Positions 42,701 to 50,562 of a DNA stretch of 64,000 nucleotides are shown in pieces (within the stretch, counting starts at the first letter, position 1; each line of letters opens with the position of its first letter). A program made the translations under genes and the position numbers. The notes under the pieces are model-generated. The model was not told the DNA's origin and ran no database searches. It was given only the letters and a program-made list of their open reading frames with translations. The DNA lies in contig CALOBC010000035.1 in NCBI GenBank assembly GCA_942491145.1, positions 372,001 through 436,000 of the forward strand. The letters run 5' to 3'. This DNA is from CAXQUZ01 sp942491145 (lineage in GTDB: Bacteria; Myxococcota_A; UBA796; UBA2385).

Positions 42701-45700
42701 GCATCCGCGTGTGGTGGACGCGCTGGAGGGCAGTGGGGCCATGGGCGGTCACGGTGCGGGCTTGGCGCTGCCCTCCTGACAGGCGCAGCTCGCCTTCGTG
42801 GGCATCGGCCCGCCAACCCCGAAGCTCTTCGACCAGCGCAAGCAGGTCATCTTCGTCGGGGTGGGCCCCCAGGTCGATCGCCCGCACGGGCACCCGGGGC
42901 AGCTCATTGCCCAGCACACGGGCCATGCCATGCACGGCCGCCATGGCCGGCACAGTGTCGGTGTGGGGGGCTGCTCCGCCGCGGGTCACCACCACCAGCT
43001 CGGGTACCAGGTCGCCCTTGTCGAGGATCTGGCCCAAGCGCAGCAGGCGCTGGGCCGGTGCCGGGTCGCCAGCGTGGGCGGGCTCGGCGATAAACACGAT
43101 CTGCGTGCGGCGGTCGAGGTCGGATGCCAGCGTGTCCGGCGGCACAGGCTCGCCGAGGGGGCCGAGCTCGAAGGGGGGAAGGCGCCGCAGGGATGCCAAG
43201 CCGGCGACTGCCGTCAGACGGTCCTCCAGAGACTGTGCCAGCGCACCCTCTCCCACCAAGACCACGCGGAGCGTGCCGCGGGTGTGCCGGACCCCCACCG
43301 TGCGCGGTGCTGGATCCCACGTCGTCACAAGCGCCCGCTGGGGCGATCCCGTCGATGGCTGGGTCGGCAGGTGCTTGCACCGCAGTCCATCGAGCCGTGC
43401 CACCTCGGCGCCATCCCTCGTGTAGAGCACGGTGTCGCTCACCAACCATGTGGGGGTGTTGGCGTGCACCCGCACATGGACAAAGCCTGTCCGCACTCCA
43501 GACCGCAGGATCTGCGCCCGCGCCACCGTGTGCGGCAGGTAGATGCGGTCGGCGTCGCCCCGGGCGTGCACATCCGCGAAGATGGCGTGCAGAGCGGCAT
43601 CCAGCAAGGCTGGGTGTACTGCGTGAGGCACCGCTTCTCGCCCCACATCGCTGGGCAGCGCCAGCTCGGCGAGCACCTCTCCCGGGCGGGTCCACAGCCG
43701 CTGGACACACTGAAATGCCGGCCCATACTGGAGCCCGGCCGCTGCGATGGCGGCGTAAAACTCTCGGGCGGCCACGGACTCCACCTTGGCGAACCGCGCT
43801 TGGACTCTGTGGAGGTCTTCGGCCGCCGCCGCACCCGGGGTCGCCTCGATGCGCCCTCGTGAGTGGATGGACCAGGGCGCTTCGTCGTCGCCGGAGAGCC
43901 GGCTGCACAGCGCAAAGTCGCCGTCGGCCGACCGCACCTCCAGGCGGGCCTCCAGCGGATGAGCCCCACGCTCGGGCACCACCAGTGCGGACTCGAAGCG
44001 GACATCCTTCACCACGACCCGCCCGTGGCCCAGTGCCTCGCTGGCCGCAGCCAGTGCGAGCTCCAGGTGCCCGGTCGCGGGCAACACGGCGGCGCCGTCG
44101 ACTCGGTGGTCGTCGAGCCAGCGCGCTGCGTCCAAGGACAGGTGGACGTCAAAGCGCTTGTGGGCGGGGTCGGTGATGAAGCCCGACCGCCCCCGGAGCA
44201 GTGGGTGCACCCGAGGTTGCAAGCGGTCGCGGCGGTCCGCGGCGGCTTCGGCCCAGTGGCACTGACGTTGCCAAGCGTAGGCCGGCAGGGGGACCGCCCG
44301 CGGTGCAGGGCCCCAGACCAGATCGGCGTTGAGGGCGTGACCCCGCAGCGCGACCGCGCCCAGTGCGACGGCCATCGGACCCCCGCCCGGCGCTCGCTTA
44401 TCTTGGGTGGGCAGCACCATCGCCGAGGATCCACGTCGAGTGATGGTCTGTTCGGCGCCGCGGGTCAGGACGGGGTGGGGGCCGATCTCCAAGAAGGTGG
44501 TCACGCCGTCGTCGAGCATGGCCTCGACGGCGGTGTGGAGGCGCACGGTCTCGCGCACATTGCGGTACCAATAGTCGCCGCCGAGGTGGGTGCCGCTGGC
44601 CCGCCCCCCGGTCACGGTGGAGTACAGGGGCGTCGTGGCCGGCTGTCCATGAATATGGCCAAGAGTATTGATTAGGTCGGCCTTCAGGGGCTCCATCCAG
44701 CGAGTGTGGTAGGCCACCTCTACATGCACAAAGCGCGCGAACACCTCGCGGGCTTCGAGTGCTTCCCGCAGCACGGTGAGCGGCCCAGGACGCCCCCCGA
44801 CCACCGCCATGGACGGTCCATTGATGACGGCGAGGTCCAGGTCAGGGTGTCGCCGCAGCTCGGCCCGGGCCTCATCCTCCGTGAGGCCGGTCGCCAGCAG
44901 GGTTCCGCCGGCCGCGCGGGCCTGAATGACGGAGCGCCCGTGGATGACCTCGACCGCTTCGTCCAAGGTCAGCGAACCTGCGGCCCAGCCCGCAGCCACT
45001 TCTCCGATGGAGTGCCCCGCGACGGCGTCAATCCTGACCCCGCGGCTGCGCAGGAGGGTGGTGAGGGCCACTTGGACGGCCATGATGCACGGCTGCGCGC
45101 GCTCCGTCCGGTCGATGCTGCCCGTGGGCGCGTCGGGGGACATCGCTGCCAAGATCGACCATCCAGAGCGCGCCAAGAAGCGCGCGTCGAGGTCTTCGAG
45201 GGCATCTCGAAACACGGGTTCCTCGGTCATCAGAGCCCGTCCCATCCCGGCCCACTGGCCGCCTTGTCCGCTAAAGATCAAGCCCAGGCGGGGCTCGGCG
45301 TCTGGCGGGAGGCGGACCTTGGCCGCGCCAACGGGCAGCTTGCCCAGGGCCACCGCGTCGAGGGCGTCGTGGAGCCCGTGGGCCGAAGCTGCGGCCACGA
45401 CCACCCGCTCGGCGTGCTGGCTGCGGGTGTGGGAGAGCGTCCAGCTCAGGTCGGCGAGCGGGGTCTTGGCGTGCACGGCTTCTCGGAGCGCGGTGGCCTG
45501 CGCCGCGAGGGCTGCACTGGAGCGACCGGACACTGCGAACGGCAAGAGCGTCTGGAGTTGTGGTTGGCGCTTGGCCTCGATCGGTGGGCCTTCGATGACC
45601 ACATGCACATTGGTCCCGCCGGCCCCAAAGGAATTCACCCCGACCCGGGCCGGGCCCGACCCCCGGAGGGGCTGGACGGTGGCTGCCACTTGCAAGCGCA

Positions 45701-46877
45701 GGTCGGCAAATGGGATGTCGGGGTTTGGGGTCTGGAAGTGCAAGTTGGCGGGGACCTGGCGCTCCCGTGCGACCAGCACCGCCTTGAGCATCCCAACCGC
45801 CCCTGCTGCCCCCTCCAGGTGCCCCAGGTTGGTCTTGATGGACCCGACGAGGCAGGGCCTGTCCGCCGGGCGCCCTGCCCCCAGCACGCTTCCCAATGCA
45901 CGGCACTCGATGGGGTCGCCCACCTTGGTTCCCGGTCCGTGGGCCTCGACATAGTCGACGTCCGCGGGGTCGACGCCTGCCTGTGCATACGCAGCCTTGA
46001 GCGCCGCGACCTGGGCTGACTGTCGGGGGACTGTGAACCCGGCCTGAACATGACCGTCCTGGGTCATTGCCGTGCCGCGGATGACCGCATGCACCCGCCG
46101 ACCACCGGCCTGGGCGCGCTCCAGCGGCTCAATGTGGAAGACGACCGCGCCCTCGCCGCGGACGTAGCCATCGGCCGATGCGTCGAAGGCCCGGCAGCGA
46201 CCACCGGGGCCGAGGAAGCCAGCGGCGGACAGCATCATCGAGCCCTCGGGGCGCAAAATGACGTTTACACCCCCCGCCAGCGCCGCGTCGGCGTCTCCTG
46301 CCCACAGGGCTCGGCACGCGAGGTGCACCGCTGACAATGAGCTGCTGCAGGCGGTGTCGAGGCTGACGCTCGGGCCGCGCAGGTCCAGTGAGTACGACAC
46401 CCGGTTGGCGAGCGAGGTCATGCCCGCACCCATCGCGACGTATGGGCTGATGGCTTCGCGATGGGCTGTCGACAGCTGCAACCCCATGTGGTCGTACATG
46501 AAGCTGCCGATGAATACCGCAGTTCGGGAGCCCCGCATGGACTCGAGCGGACGGGTCGCGTCCCCGATGGCCTCCACCGAGACCTCCAGCAACAGTCGCT
46601 GTTGCGGATCTACGCTGCGCGCCTCCGCCGGGAACATCCCAAAGAATGCTGCATCAAACTGGTCCACTTGGTCGAGGAACGCACCGACTGCGTTGCGGAT
46701 GGCCCCCCCGCGAGGGCTGACCGGGTCGTGAAACGATGCGGCGTCCCAGCGATCTGGGGGCACCGGGCCGATGGCATCCATGCCGTCGAGCAGCGCCGCC
46801 CACAATGCATCGGGTGTGGCGATGCCGCCAGGAAGACGGCAAGCCATTCCGGTGATTGCGAGGGGTTGGGGCTGCAT
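39756..46877 (-). CDS. single-module reducing type I polyketide synthase (KS-AT-DH-psiKR-ER-KR-ACP-TE)
   Basis: This 2373-residue enzyme holds one fully reducing module. The KS has DTACSSS (Cys near 175), EAHGPGT and KTNLGHLEG; the AT has GHSIGE near 620; the DH has HRVDGAAVLP near 922 and HPALLDAAL; a KR structural (psi) subdomain precedes the ER, whose NADPH loop HSATGGVG lies near 1546; the KR has TGGASGLG near 1745, an LDD motif and Tyr in GQAAYATAN near 1891; the ACP serine (LDSMV) is near 2055; the thioesterase GHSFGG is near 2212. No methyltransferase or loading domain is seen. AT motifs (GHSIG, and VAYH where malonyl enzymes have HAFH) leave malonyl specificity likely but not certain. 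Iterative synthesis of a reduced acyl chain released by the TE is inferred. The ATG at 46877 directly precedes the KS. Confidence 0.95.
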   Translation of the reverse strand: MQPQPLAITGMACRLPGGIATPDALWAALLDGMDAIGPVPPDRWDAASFHDPVSPRGGAIRNAVGAFLDQVDQFDAAFFGMFPAEARSVDPQQRLLLEVSVEAIGDATRPLESMRGSRTAVFIGSFMYDHMGLQLSTAHREAISPYVAMGAGMTSLANRVSYSLDLRGPSVSLDTACSSSLSAVHLACRALWAGDADAALAGGVNVILRPEGSMMLSAAGFLGPGGRCRAFDASADGYVRGEGAVVFHIEPLERAQAGGRRVHAVIRGTAMTQDGHVQAGFTVPRQSAQVAALKAAYAQAGVDPADVDYVEAHGPGTKVGDPIECRALGSVLGAGRPADRPCLVGSIKTNLGHLEGAAGAVGMLKAVLVARERQVPANLHFQTPNPDIPFADLRLQVAATVQPLRGSGPARVGVNSFGAGGTNVHVVIEGPPIEAKRQPQLQTLLPFAVSGRSSAALAAQATALREAVHAKTPLADLSWTLSHTRSQHAERVVVAAASAHGLHDALDAVALGKLPVGAAKVRLPPDAEPRLGLIFSGQGGQWAGMGRALMTEEPVFRDALEDLDARFLARSGWSILAAMSPDAPTGSIDRTERAQPCIMAVQVALTTLLRSRGVRIDAVAGHSIGEVAAGWAAGSLTLDEAVEVIHGRSVIQARAAGGTLLATGLTEDEARAELRRHPDLDLAVINGPSMAVVGGRPGPLTVLREALEAREVFARFVHVEVAYHTRWMEPLKADLINTLGHIHGQPATTPLYSTVTGGRASGTHLGGDYWYRNVRETVRLHTAVEAMLDDGVTTFLEIGPHPVLTRGAEQTITRRGSSAMVLPTQDKRAPGGGPMAVALGAVALRGHALNADLVWGPAPRAVPLPAYAWQRQCHWAEAAADRRDRLQPRVHPLLRGRSGFITDPAHKRFDVHLSLDAARWLDDHRVDGAAVLPATGHLELALAAASEALGHGRVVVKDVRFESALVVPERGAHPLEARLEVRSADGDFALCSRLSGDDEAPWSIHSRGRIEATPGAAAAEDLHRVQARFAKVESVAAREFYAAIAAAGLQYGPAFQCVQRLWTRPGEVLAELALPSDVGREAVPHAVHPALLDAALHAIFADVHARGDADRIYLPHTVARAQILRSGVRTGFVHVRVHANTPTWLVSDTVLYTRDGAEVARLDGLRCKHLPTQPSTGSPQRALVTTWDPAPRTVGVRHTRGTLRVVLVGEGALAQSLEDRLTAVAGLASLRRLPPFELGPLGEPVPPDTLASDLDRRTQIVFIAEPAHAGDPAPAQRLLRLGQILDKGDLVPELVVVTRGGAAPHTDTVPAMAAVHGMARVLGNELPRVPVRAIDLGAHPDEDDLLALVEELRGWRADAHEGELRLSGGQRQARTVTAHGPTALQRVHHTRMPARSSHYSAEVGAPGVLDSVRFVREHPAPLGPEDVRIEVRAAALNFKDVMNAMGLLRPEAVAGGLSADQLGLEVAGVVVEVGSDIADVAAGQRVLARVRRGFAGQVCAHRSCVALLADTLAFPVAAAVPAASLTAWYGLVHLARIKPGETILVHSATGGVGRAAIAIATMVGATVIATAGSPERRAQLRALGVAHVFNSRSVSFREGVQAATKGRGVDVVLNSLTGALLQASLNCLAPFGRFVEIGKTDIYTNSPLGMRILGENISLFVVDIDRLALARPALHQEGLETVARLVGDGTLPPPVVTTLPMARLSEALQQMARSAHTGKLVLETTGEVDIAPLPARRLSPTGTVLVTGGASGLGLVLAGWLADRGTRSLALASRSGPKSAADEAAITALQARGVTVTLPRIDVTDAAAVGLLVNSLTVGPSPLTGIVHCAAVLDDRPVGDVDHASFTRVWGPKAEGAWWLDRACRDAGAPLELFLLVSSISSVLGLTGQAAYATANAFLDGLAAARRADGLPGTSVNLGVLGDYAGMSKRSDDNRVVLDVLSTHGIDPVRLQPLLAALDATLGQDATQRAIVRLDWSKYLRAHPHLQRDTRYLPLADAAEGPADRGQGHREALCGLPANARPAALAARLAEALAGMLGADASAIDPMVPLDVLGLDSMVITQLRSWMLRELDLSVPMLKLLGGPTLAGLSTELSAQLEGDSANDGTKGGEDNAMESVLDESWARSLDPWLIESAQSPPDAAVTLVCFHSMGVGASLFAPFLARPPAGLRVLVVQTPGREERSGEAVLGEVSEVVDAAVARIRAHVSGPLLLWGHSFGGIVAHEVARSLLADTGVQPGHLLVTGTVAPCRIALWQQREVMLRVSVAENSADYLMALSRHVEDPAFVRAILPLMRRDTPLLMRYTPAPRPPLSIGITAYAARQDDMVYPDEIQFWADHTHGGFELVEVDGDHWFLNRNRTALVDKLTHLAAQLVG

Positions 46878-47619
46878 GGAAGGCTCCGGGGCTGGGGTGT
46901 GGGGGTTGCATGACGCGGACACACGGGGTCCTGGAGGAGCGGAACCCGGTGGTGGGCCGGGTGGCGGACGGCGGCTCGATGCCGAGCGGTGGCCTCGGCG
47001 CTTGATCCGTCAGATGGACAGACCTCGGGTCGCCGGGCACGAAGCGTTCCGTTTCAGGCCGTTGTGTCGAGCTCGTCTGGCCTGCATGGCCGGTGACGCA
47101 GCGGGGGCGCAGGGGCGGTGTTGCAGGCGAACCACCCGCCCACACGCTGTACCAATCGCAGCGGACAAAGAGTGGGAGGCCTACGCAACGCGGTGCTGGA
47201 TAGATGTGTGTCAGCGTACGGTTTCGCCGATTGTTCCCAGTGTAGTCCAGGGAGGTGCGCGGATGTGGCGCCTTGCCTGGGGACTGCGCACGCTGAACGC
47301 GAGGCCATCGAGCCGGAAGGCTTTCTCGTCGGTGATGCCCGGCCTGGTTTCTGCGCGTTTTCTCGGGGCGCGACGTGACACTTGGGCACTGCGTTGTGCA
47401 GAACAAACTGATCGAACGCGCAAATGCCCTAAGGGCGGCCCGCCGGCCCTGGGGAGACAGAGGGCTCGGCGGCATCCAGCAAGGGTCGCTGTCGCGGCCC
47501 CACCGGGGGGGGGGCCGGCATCAGCCCGGACATTCCGTGCGAAGCCTGGCTGCCAACCCAGCGGGCCACCGGGGACCAAGCGCCAGTCGGGACCGCCGCT
47601 CGAGCCCCGACTCTGCCCG
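46878..47619. other. gene-poor interval upstream of the PKS
   Basis: This 742-bp stretch holds no convincing gene on either strand; the open frames present lack plausible starts, ribosome sites and protein-like composition. Around 47190-47260 the sequence is less GC-rich and is a reasonable place for a PKS promoter on the minus strand, but no clear consensus element is seen. Confidence 0.5.
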
Positions 47620-47934
47620 TCACGCCCGCAAGTTGACAAACCCATGCGCGTGGGTCTGGCGGTGCCCGCGGTCCCGCATCTGTGCCGCCACCGCCTCGAA
47701 CGCCTCGGTGTCCATCTCGTCGATCTCCGCGTCATCCAGCACGCTGACCAGGTCTTCGAGCAACGTGGACGGCTCGACAACCCGGGGCGCTGGCCCCTCA
47801 GACGCACGGCGGACCTGGGCGACGGGGGACTGGGGAGCGTCGCTGTCGTCGAACACACCGACCGTGGCCCGCACCCGCAGTGGGCGGCTGGTCACGGGCG
47901 CGAAGAGTCGGGATGAGGTGGGCAGAACGGGCAT
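47620..47934 (-). CDS. small hypothetical protein
   Basis: The ATG at 47934 is preceded by a strong GGAGGGAAGG ribosome-binding site, the best in this area, which supports a real gene of 104 residues. The N-terminal half is Ser/Pro/Arg-rich and probably disordered; the second half is acidic and helical (LLEDLVSVLDDAEIDEMDTEAFEAVAAQMRD), followed by a His-containing tail. No family recognised. It is oriented like the PKS, 742 bp upstream of it, so a shared transcript is possible but unproven. Confidence 0.6.
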   Translation of the reverse strand: MPVLPTSSRLFAPVTSRPLRVRATVGVFDDSDAPQSPVAQVRRASEGPAPRVVEPSTLLEDLVSVLDDAEIDEMDTEAFEAVAAQMRDRGHRQTHAHGFVNLRA

Positions 47935-48029
47935 GGGCCTTCCCTCCAGCGAGGCCCCGGGCTGCGGTGCCCAAGGGTCCCGCACTGATCCAACGCCCAA
48001 GGGGGGGAGATCCTGCCTTTCTTCAGATC

Positions 48030-49055
48030 TCAGATGAGGTGATCGGGCACCAGCACCACCTTCCCGGTGTTCTCCCGGTCGTGGAGGATCCGGTGGGCTT
48101 CAGCCGCGTTCGAGTAGGGCACGGTGGCGTGGATCTGGGTGCGCAGGATGCCTTGGCGCCAGAGGTCGAGCAGCTGGGTGAGCCAGCCCTGGACCCGGTC
48201 GGCCTCGTCCCACATGTGGCCCATGTTGACGCCCATGACGCCCACGTTCTGGTTCATCAGCCACACCGGGTTCACCTTCAACCAGGGCACGGCGAGCAGG
48301 TTGCCGATCAACCCAAAGATGGACCGGGTGTTGGACTGGGCATTGGCCGAGAACCCAAAGCAGACCAGCCGCCCGCCCGGCCGCAGCAGCCCCAGGCCTT
48401 TGTTCCAGTAGGCGCCGCCGATGGGATCGAGGATCAGGTCCAAGCCCGGCTGGCCCTTCAGCTCCTCAGCGAAGTCCTTGTTGCGGTAGTCGATGAGCTG
48501 GTCGTAGCCGCGTTCCCGCAGGAATTCGTGCTTGCCGGCGGACGCCGTGCCGATGGCCGTGGCCCCCTTCCAACGCAAGAGATCCTGGCACGCCAGACCC
48601 ACACCGCCGCCCGCAGAGTGGACCAACACACGGTCGCCGGCACGAATGCGGCCCATCTCGATGAGCATCATCCACGCCGTGAGCGCCGTCACCGGGATGG
48701 ACGCCGCCGTCACCGCGTCCATGCCTTCGGGGCGCACCACCGCTTGCAGCGACGGCATGCAGATCATCGTGCTCTGGCCACCGAAGCGGGTCATGCCCAC
48801 CACAGCCTCGCCGATGCGCGACTCGTCGACGCCTTCGCCCACTGCGTCGATGGTTCCGGCGATCTCGTACCCCATCACACACGGCAGGGGCGGCCGGTCC
48901 GGGTAGAGGCCCATCCGTGCCATCAGGTCGGCGAAGTTGAGCCCGGAAGCCTCGATGGCCACGCGCACTTCGCCCGGTCCGGGGGTCGGGTCCGGCGCGT
49001 CCACCAAGGTGAGCACACTGGGGTCGCCTTCGCGGGGAATCGTGATCTGTTGCAC
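48030..49055 (-). CDS. MDR-family NADPH:quinone oxidoreductase
   Basis: The protein is a zinc-free medium-chain dehydrogenase/reductase: GEVRVAIEASGLNFADLMARMGLYP at the N-terminus, VMGYEIAGTIDAVGEGV, the NADPH loop VLVHSAGGGVGLACQDL, and GGRLVCFGFSAN. The spacing matches quinone oxidoreductases and synaptic-vesicle VAT-1-like proteins. No catalytic zinc cysteines are present. The GTG at 49055 has a GGAGAG site 4-9 nt upstream and avoids the unstructured extension of the longer frame. It is 341 residues long, and its gene lies 25 bp downstream of the phosphatase lipoprotein gene. Confidence 0.88.
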   Translation of the reverse strand: MQQITIPREGDPSVLTLVDAPDPTPGPGEVRVAIEASGLNFADLMARMGLYPDRPPLPCVMGYEIAGTIDAVGEGVDESRIGEAVVGMTRFGGQSTMICMPSLQAVVRPEGMDAVTAASIPVTALTAWMMLIEMGRIRAGDRVLVHSAGGGVGLACQDLLRWKGATAIGTASAGKHEFLRERGYDQLIDYRNKDFAEELKGQPGLDLILDPIGGAYWNKGLGLLRPGGRLVCFGFSANAQSNTRSIFGLIGNLLAVPWLKVNPVWLMNQNVGVMGVNMGHMWDEADRVQGWLTQLLDLWRQGILRTQIHATVPYSNAAEAHRILHDRENTGKVVLVPDHLI

Positions 49056-49080
49056 AGGCTCTCCATTTGTTCGACACGGC

Positions 49081-50364
49081 TCAGCGCAGGCTGACCGTCG
49101 CCGCATCGACCTGTACTCCGTCGTCATCGAAGCGGGTGAGCGCAACGGTGCCGTCGTCGAAGTCGAGCACCGTGAAGCCGAAGGTCTGGCTGGCTGCCTG
49201 GCGCAGCTCCACTTCTTCGGGAATCGCTTCAAGTTGGGCGGTGATGTCGGACAGCAGGGCCCCACCGCCCCCGTCGGTGATGTACGTGATGCCGTCGGCG
49301 ACCATGCGCTCGTAGCTGTGGTTGTGGGCCTGAAGGACCAACTTTACGCCATGCTCGACGAACAGCGGATGGAGCACAGCCCGCATCTCGGTCTGGGGGC
49401 CATGGGCCGCGAGCGTGTAGATGGGTCGGTGGAAGAAGGGCACCACGGCGACAATGTTGGGGTCGTCCGCTGCGTCGAGCAGCTCGGCTTCCAACCACGC
49501 GAGCTGGATGCTGTCGGGCGCCGTGAGCTGGTGCTCCAGCGCGTCCGCTTCGCTGTCGAGCGCGAGGAAGCGCACCCCGCCGTGGTCCAGGCGGTAGTAG
49601 TCGGCGCCCATCGGGGGCACATCCGTGCCGATGTCCACAAACAACCGACGGTACATCTCGTCCATCTCGTTGTTGCGTTCTTGCTCGTGGTTGCCCACGC
49701 TCGGATGCATCGCGGCCGCCGTGTTGACCGGCATCATGGCCCACGACAGGCCCTCCCAGGTGTCGGCCGGGTTGGACTGATACTGCATGTCGCCGCCGTG
49801 CAGAACCAGCTCGGCGAGGGTGGTGCCGGCGGCTTGGAACACACCATCGGAGAACGGCGACATCGTGTCGCCCACAAACAGTGCACGGAAGGCACCGCCG
49901 GGGGCAGGAGGACCGGTGAGGGTGCCCTCGATGGGGTCCATGCCCAGGTCGAGCTGCCAGCCAATCACTTCGCCCTCGCCCACATCCGACAGCACCACCT
50001 CGTGGAGCACATGGGGCCCGGGCAGGTCATTGTGCTCAAACTCCTCGATGCCTTCAGGGGTGGGCCAGAAGTGGGTCAGGTCCACCGCCGTGCCCACCAT
50101 CGGCACCGTCTCGTCCGTGCCGTCGCGGCGAATCGTGACATTGAGCTGGACATCTTCGAGGGTCTCCACCCGCAGCCGGGCCACCCCCGGACCGATCCAC
50201 TGCCAGTAGGGCGCGAAGGAGACATGGAACGGCGCCGGCTCGTCCGTGGCCTCGTCCGCCGAGTCGTGCGTCGAGCGGGCCTTCGGGTCGGTGCCGCAGC
50301 CCATCGAGAGCATGCTCAGGACCAGGGCGAACACCCAGGCGACGCGGGCAGTGGGGTCGCGCAT
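49081..50364 (-). CDS. metallophosphoesterase lipoprotein, purple-acid-phosphatase-like
   Basis: The ATG at 50364 has a GGAGAA site and gives the lipobox LSMLSMGCGTD. The catalytic domain has ALFVGDTMSPF, VLHGGDMQYQ, PSVGNHEQE, VVPFFHRPIY and LQAHNHSYERM, corresponding to the GD-GD-GNHE-H-GHxH motifs of calcineurin-like phosphatases; the first motif is degenerate (GDT in place of GDxH). About 150 residues of beta-rich sequence precede the catalytic domain, as in purple acid phosphatases. It is a second such lipoprotein in this window. It appears to share a transcript with the MDR oxidoreductase. Confidence 0.85.
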   Translation of the reverse strand: MRDPTARVAWVFALVLSMLSMGCGTDPKARSTHDSADEATDEPAPFHVSFAPYWQWIGPGVARLRVETLEDVQLNVTIRRDGTDETVPMVGTAVDLTHFWPTPEGIEEFEHNDLPGPHVLHEVVLSDVGEGEVIGWQLDLGMDPIEGTLTGPPAPGGAFRALFVGDTMSPFSDGVFQAAGTTLAELVLHGGDMQYQSNPADTWEGLSWAMMPVNTAAAMHPSVGNHEQERNNEMDEMYRRLFVDIGTDVPPMGADYYRLDHGGVRFLALDSEADALEHQLTAPDSIQLAWLEAELLDAADDPNIVAVVPFFHRPIYTLAAHGPQTEMRAVLHPLFVEHGVKLVLQAHNHSYERMVADGITYITDGGGGALLSDITAQLEAIPEEVELRQAASQTFGFTVLDFDDGTVALTRFDDDGVQVDAATVSLR

Positions 50365-50562
50365 CGGGGGCTTCTCCATCAAGGGCTGGGGGCAGGCAGT
50401 GGGGGTCGCCAGGGTATCGCCGGCGGGCCGCTTCGCAGCGCAGAGTTTCTGCCGAAACCGGACAAGATCTGACCTTGACAGGTCCCGGTCGGTCTTGCTG
50501 GGTCACTGCAGGCTCAGGTGGTGCGGGCCATCGGTTAGCCTGCGCGAAGCCCGGACGATTCT

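Noticed and set aside
46923..47619. Possible small genes upstream of the PKS (for example frames at 47054-47389 minus and 47118-47378 plus)
   Set aside because: No ribosome site, no protein-like composition and mutually overlapping frames.
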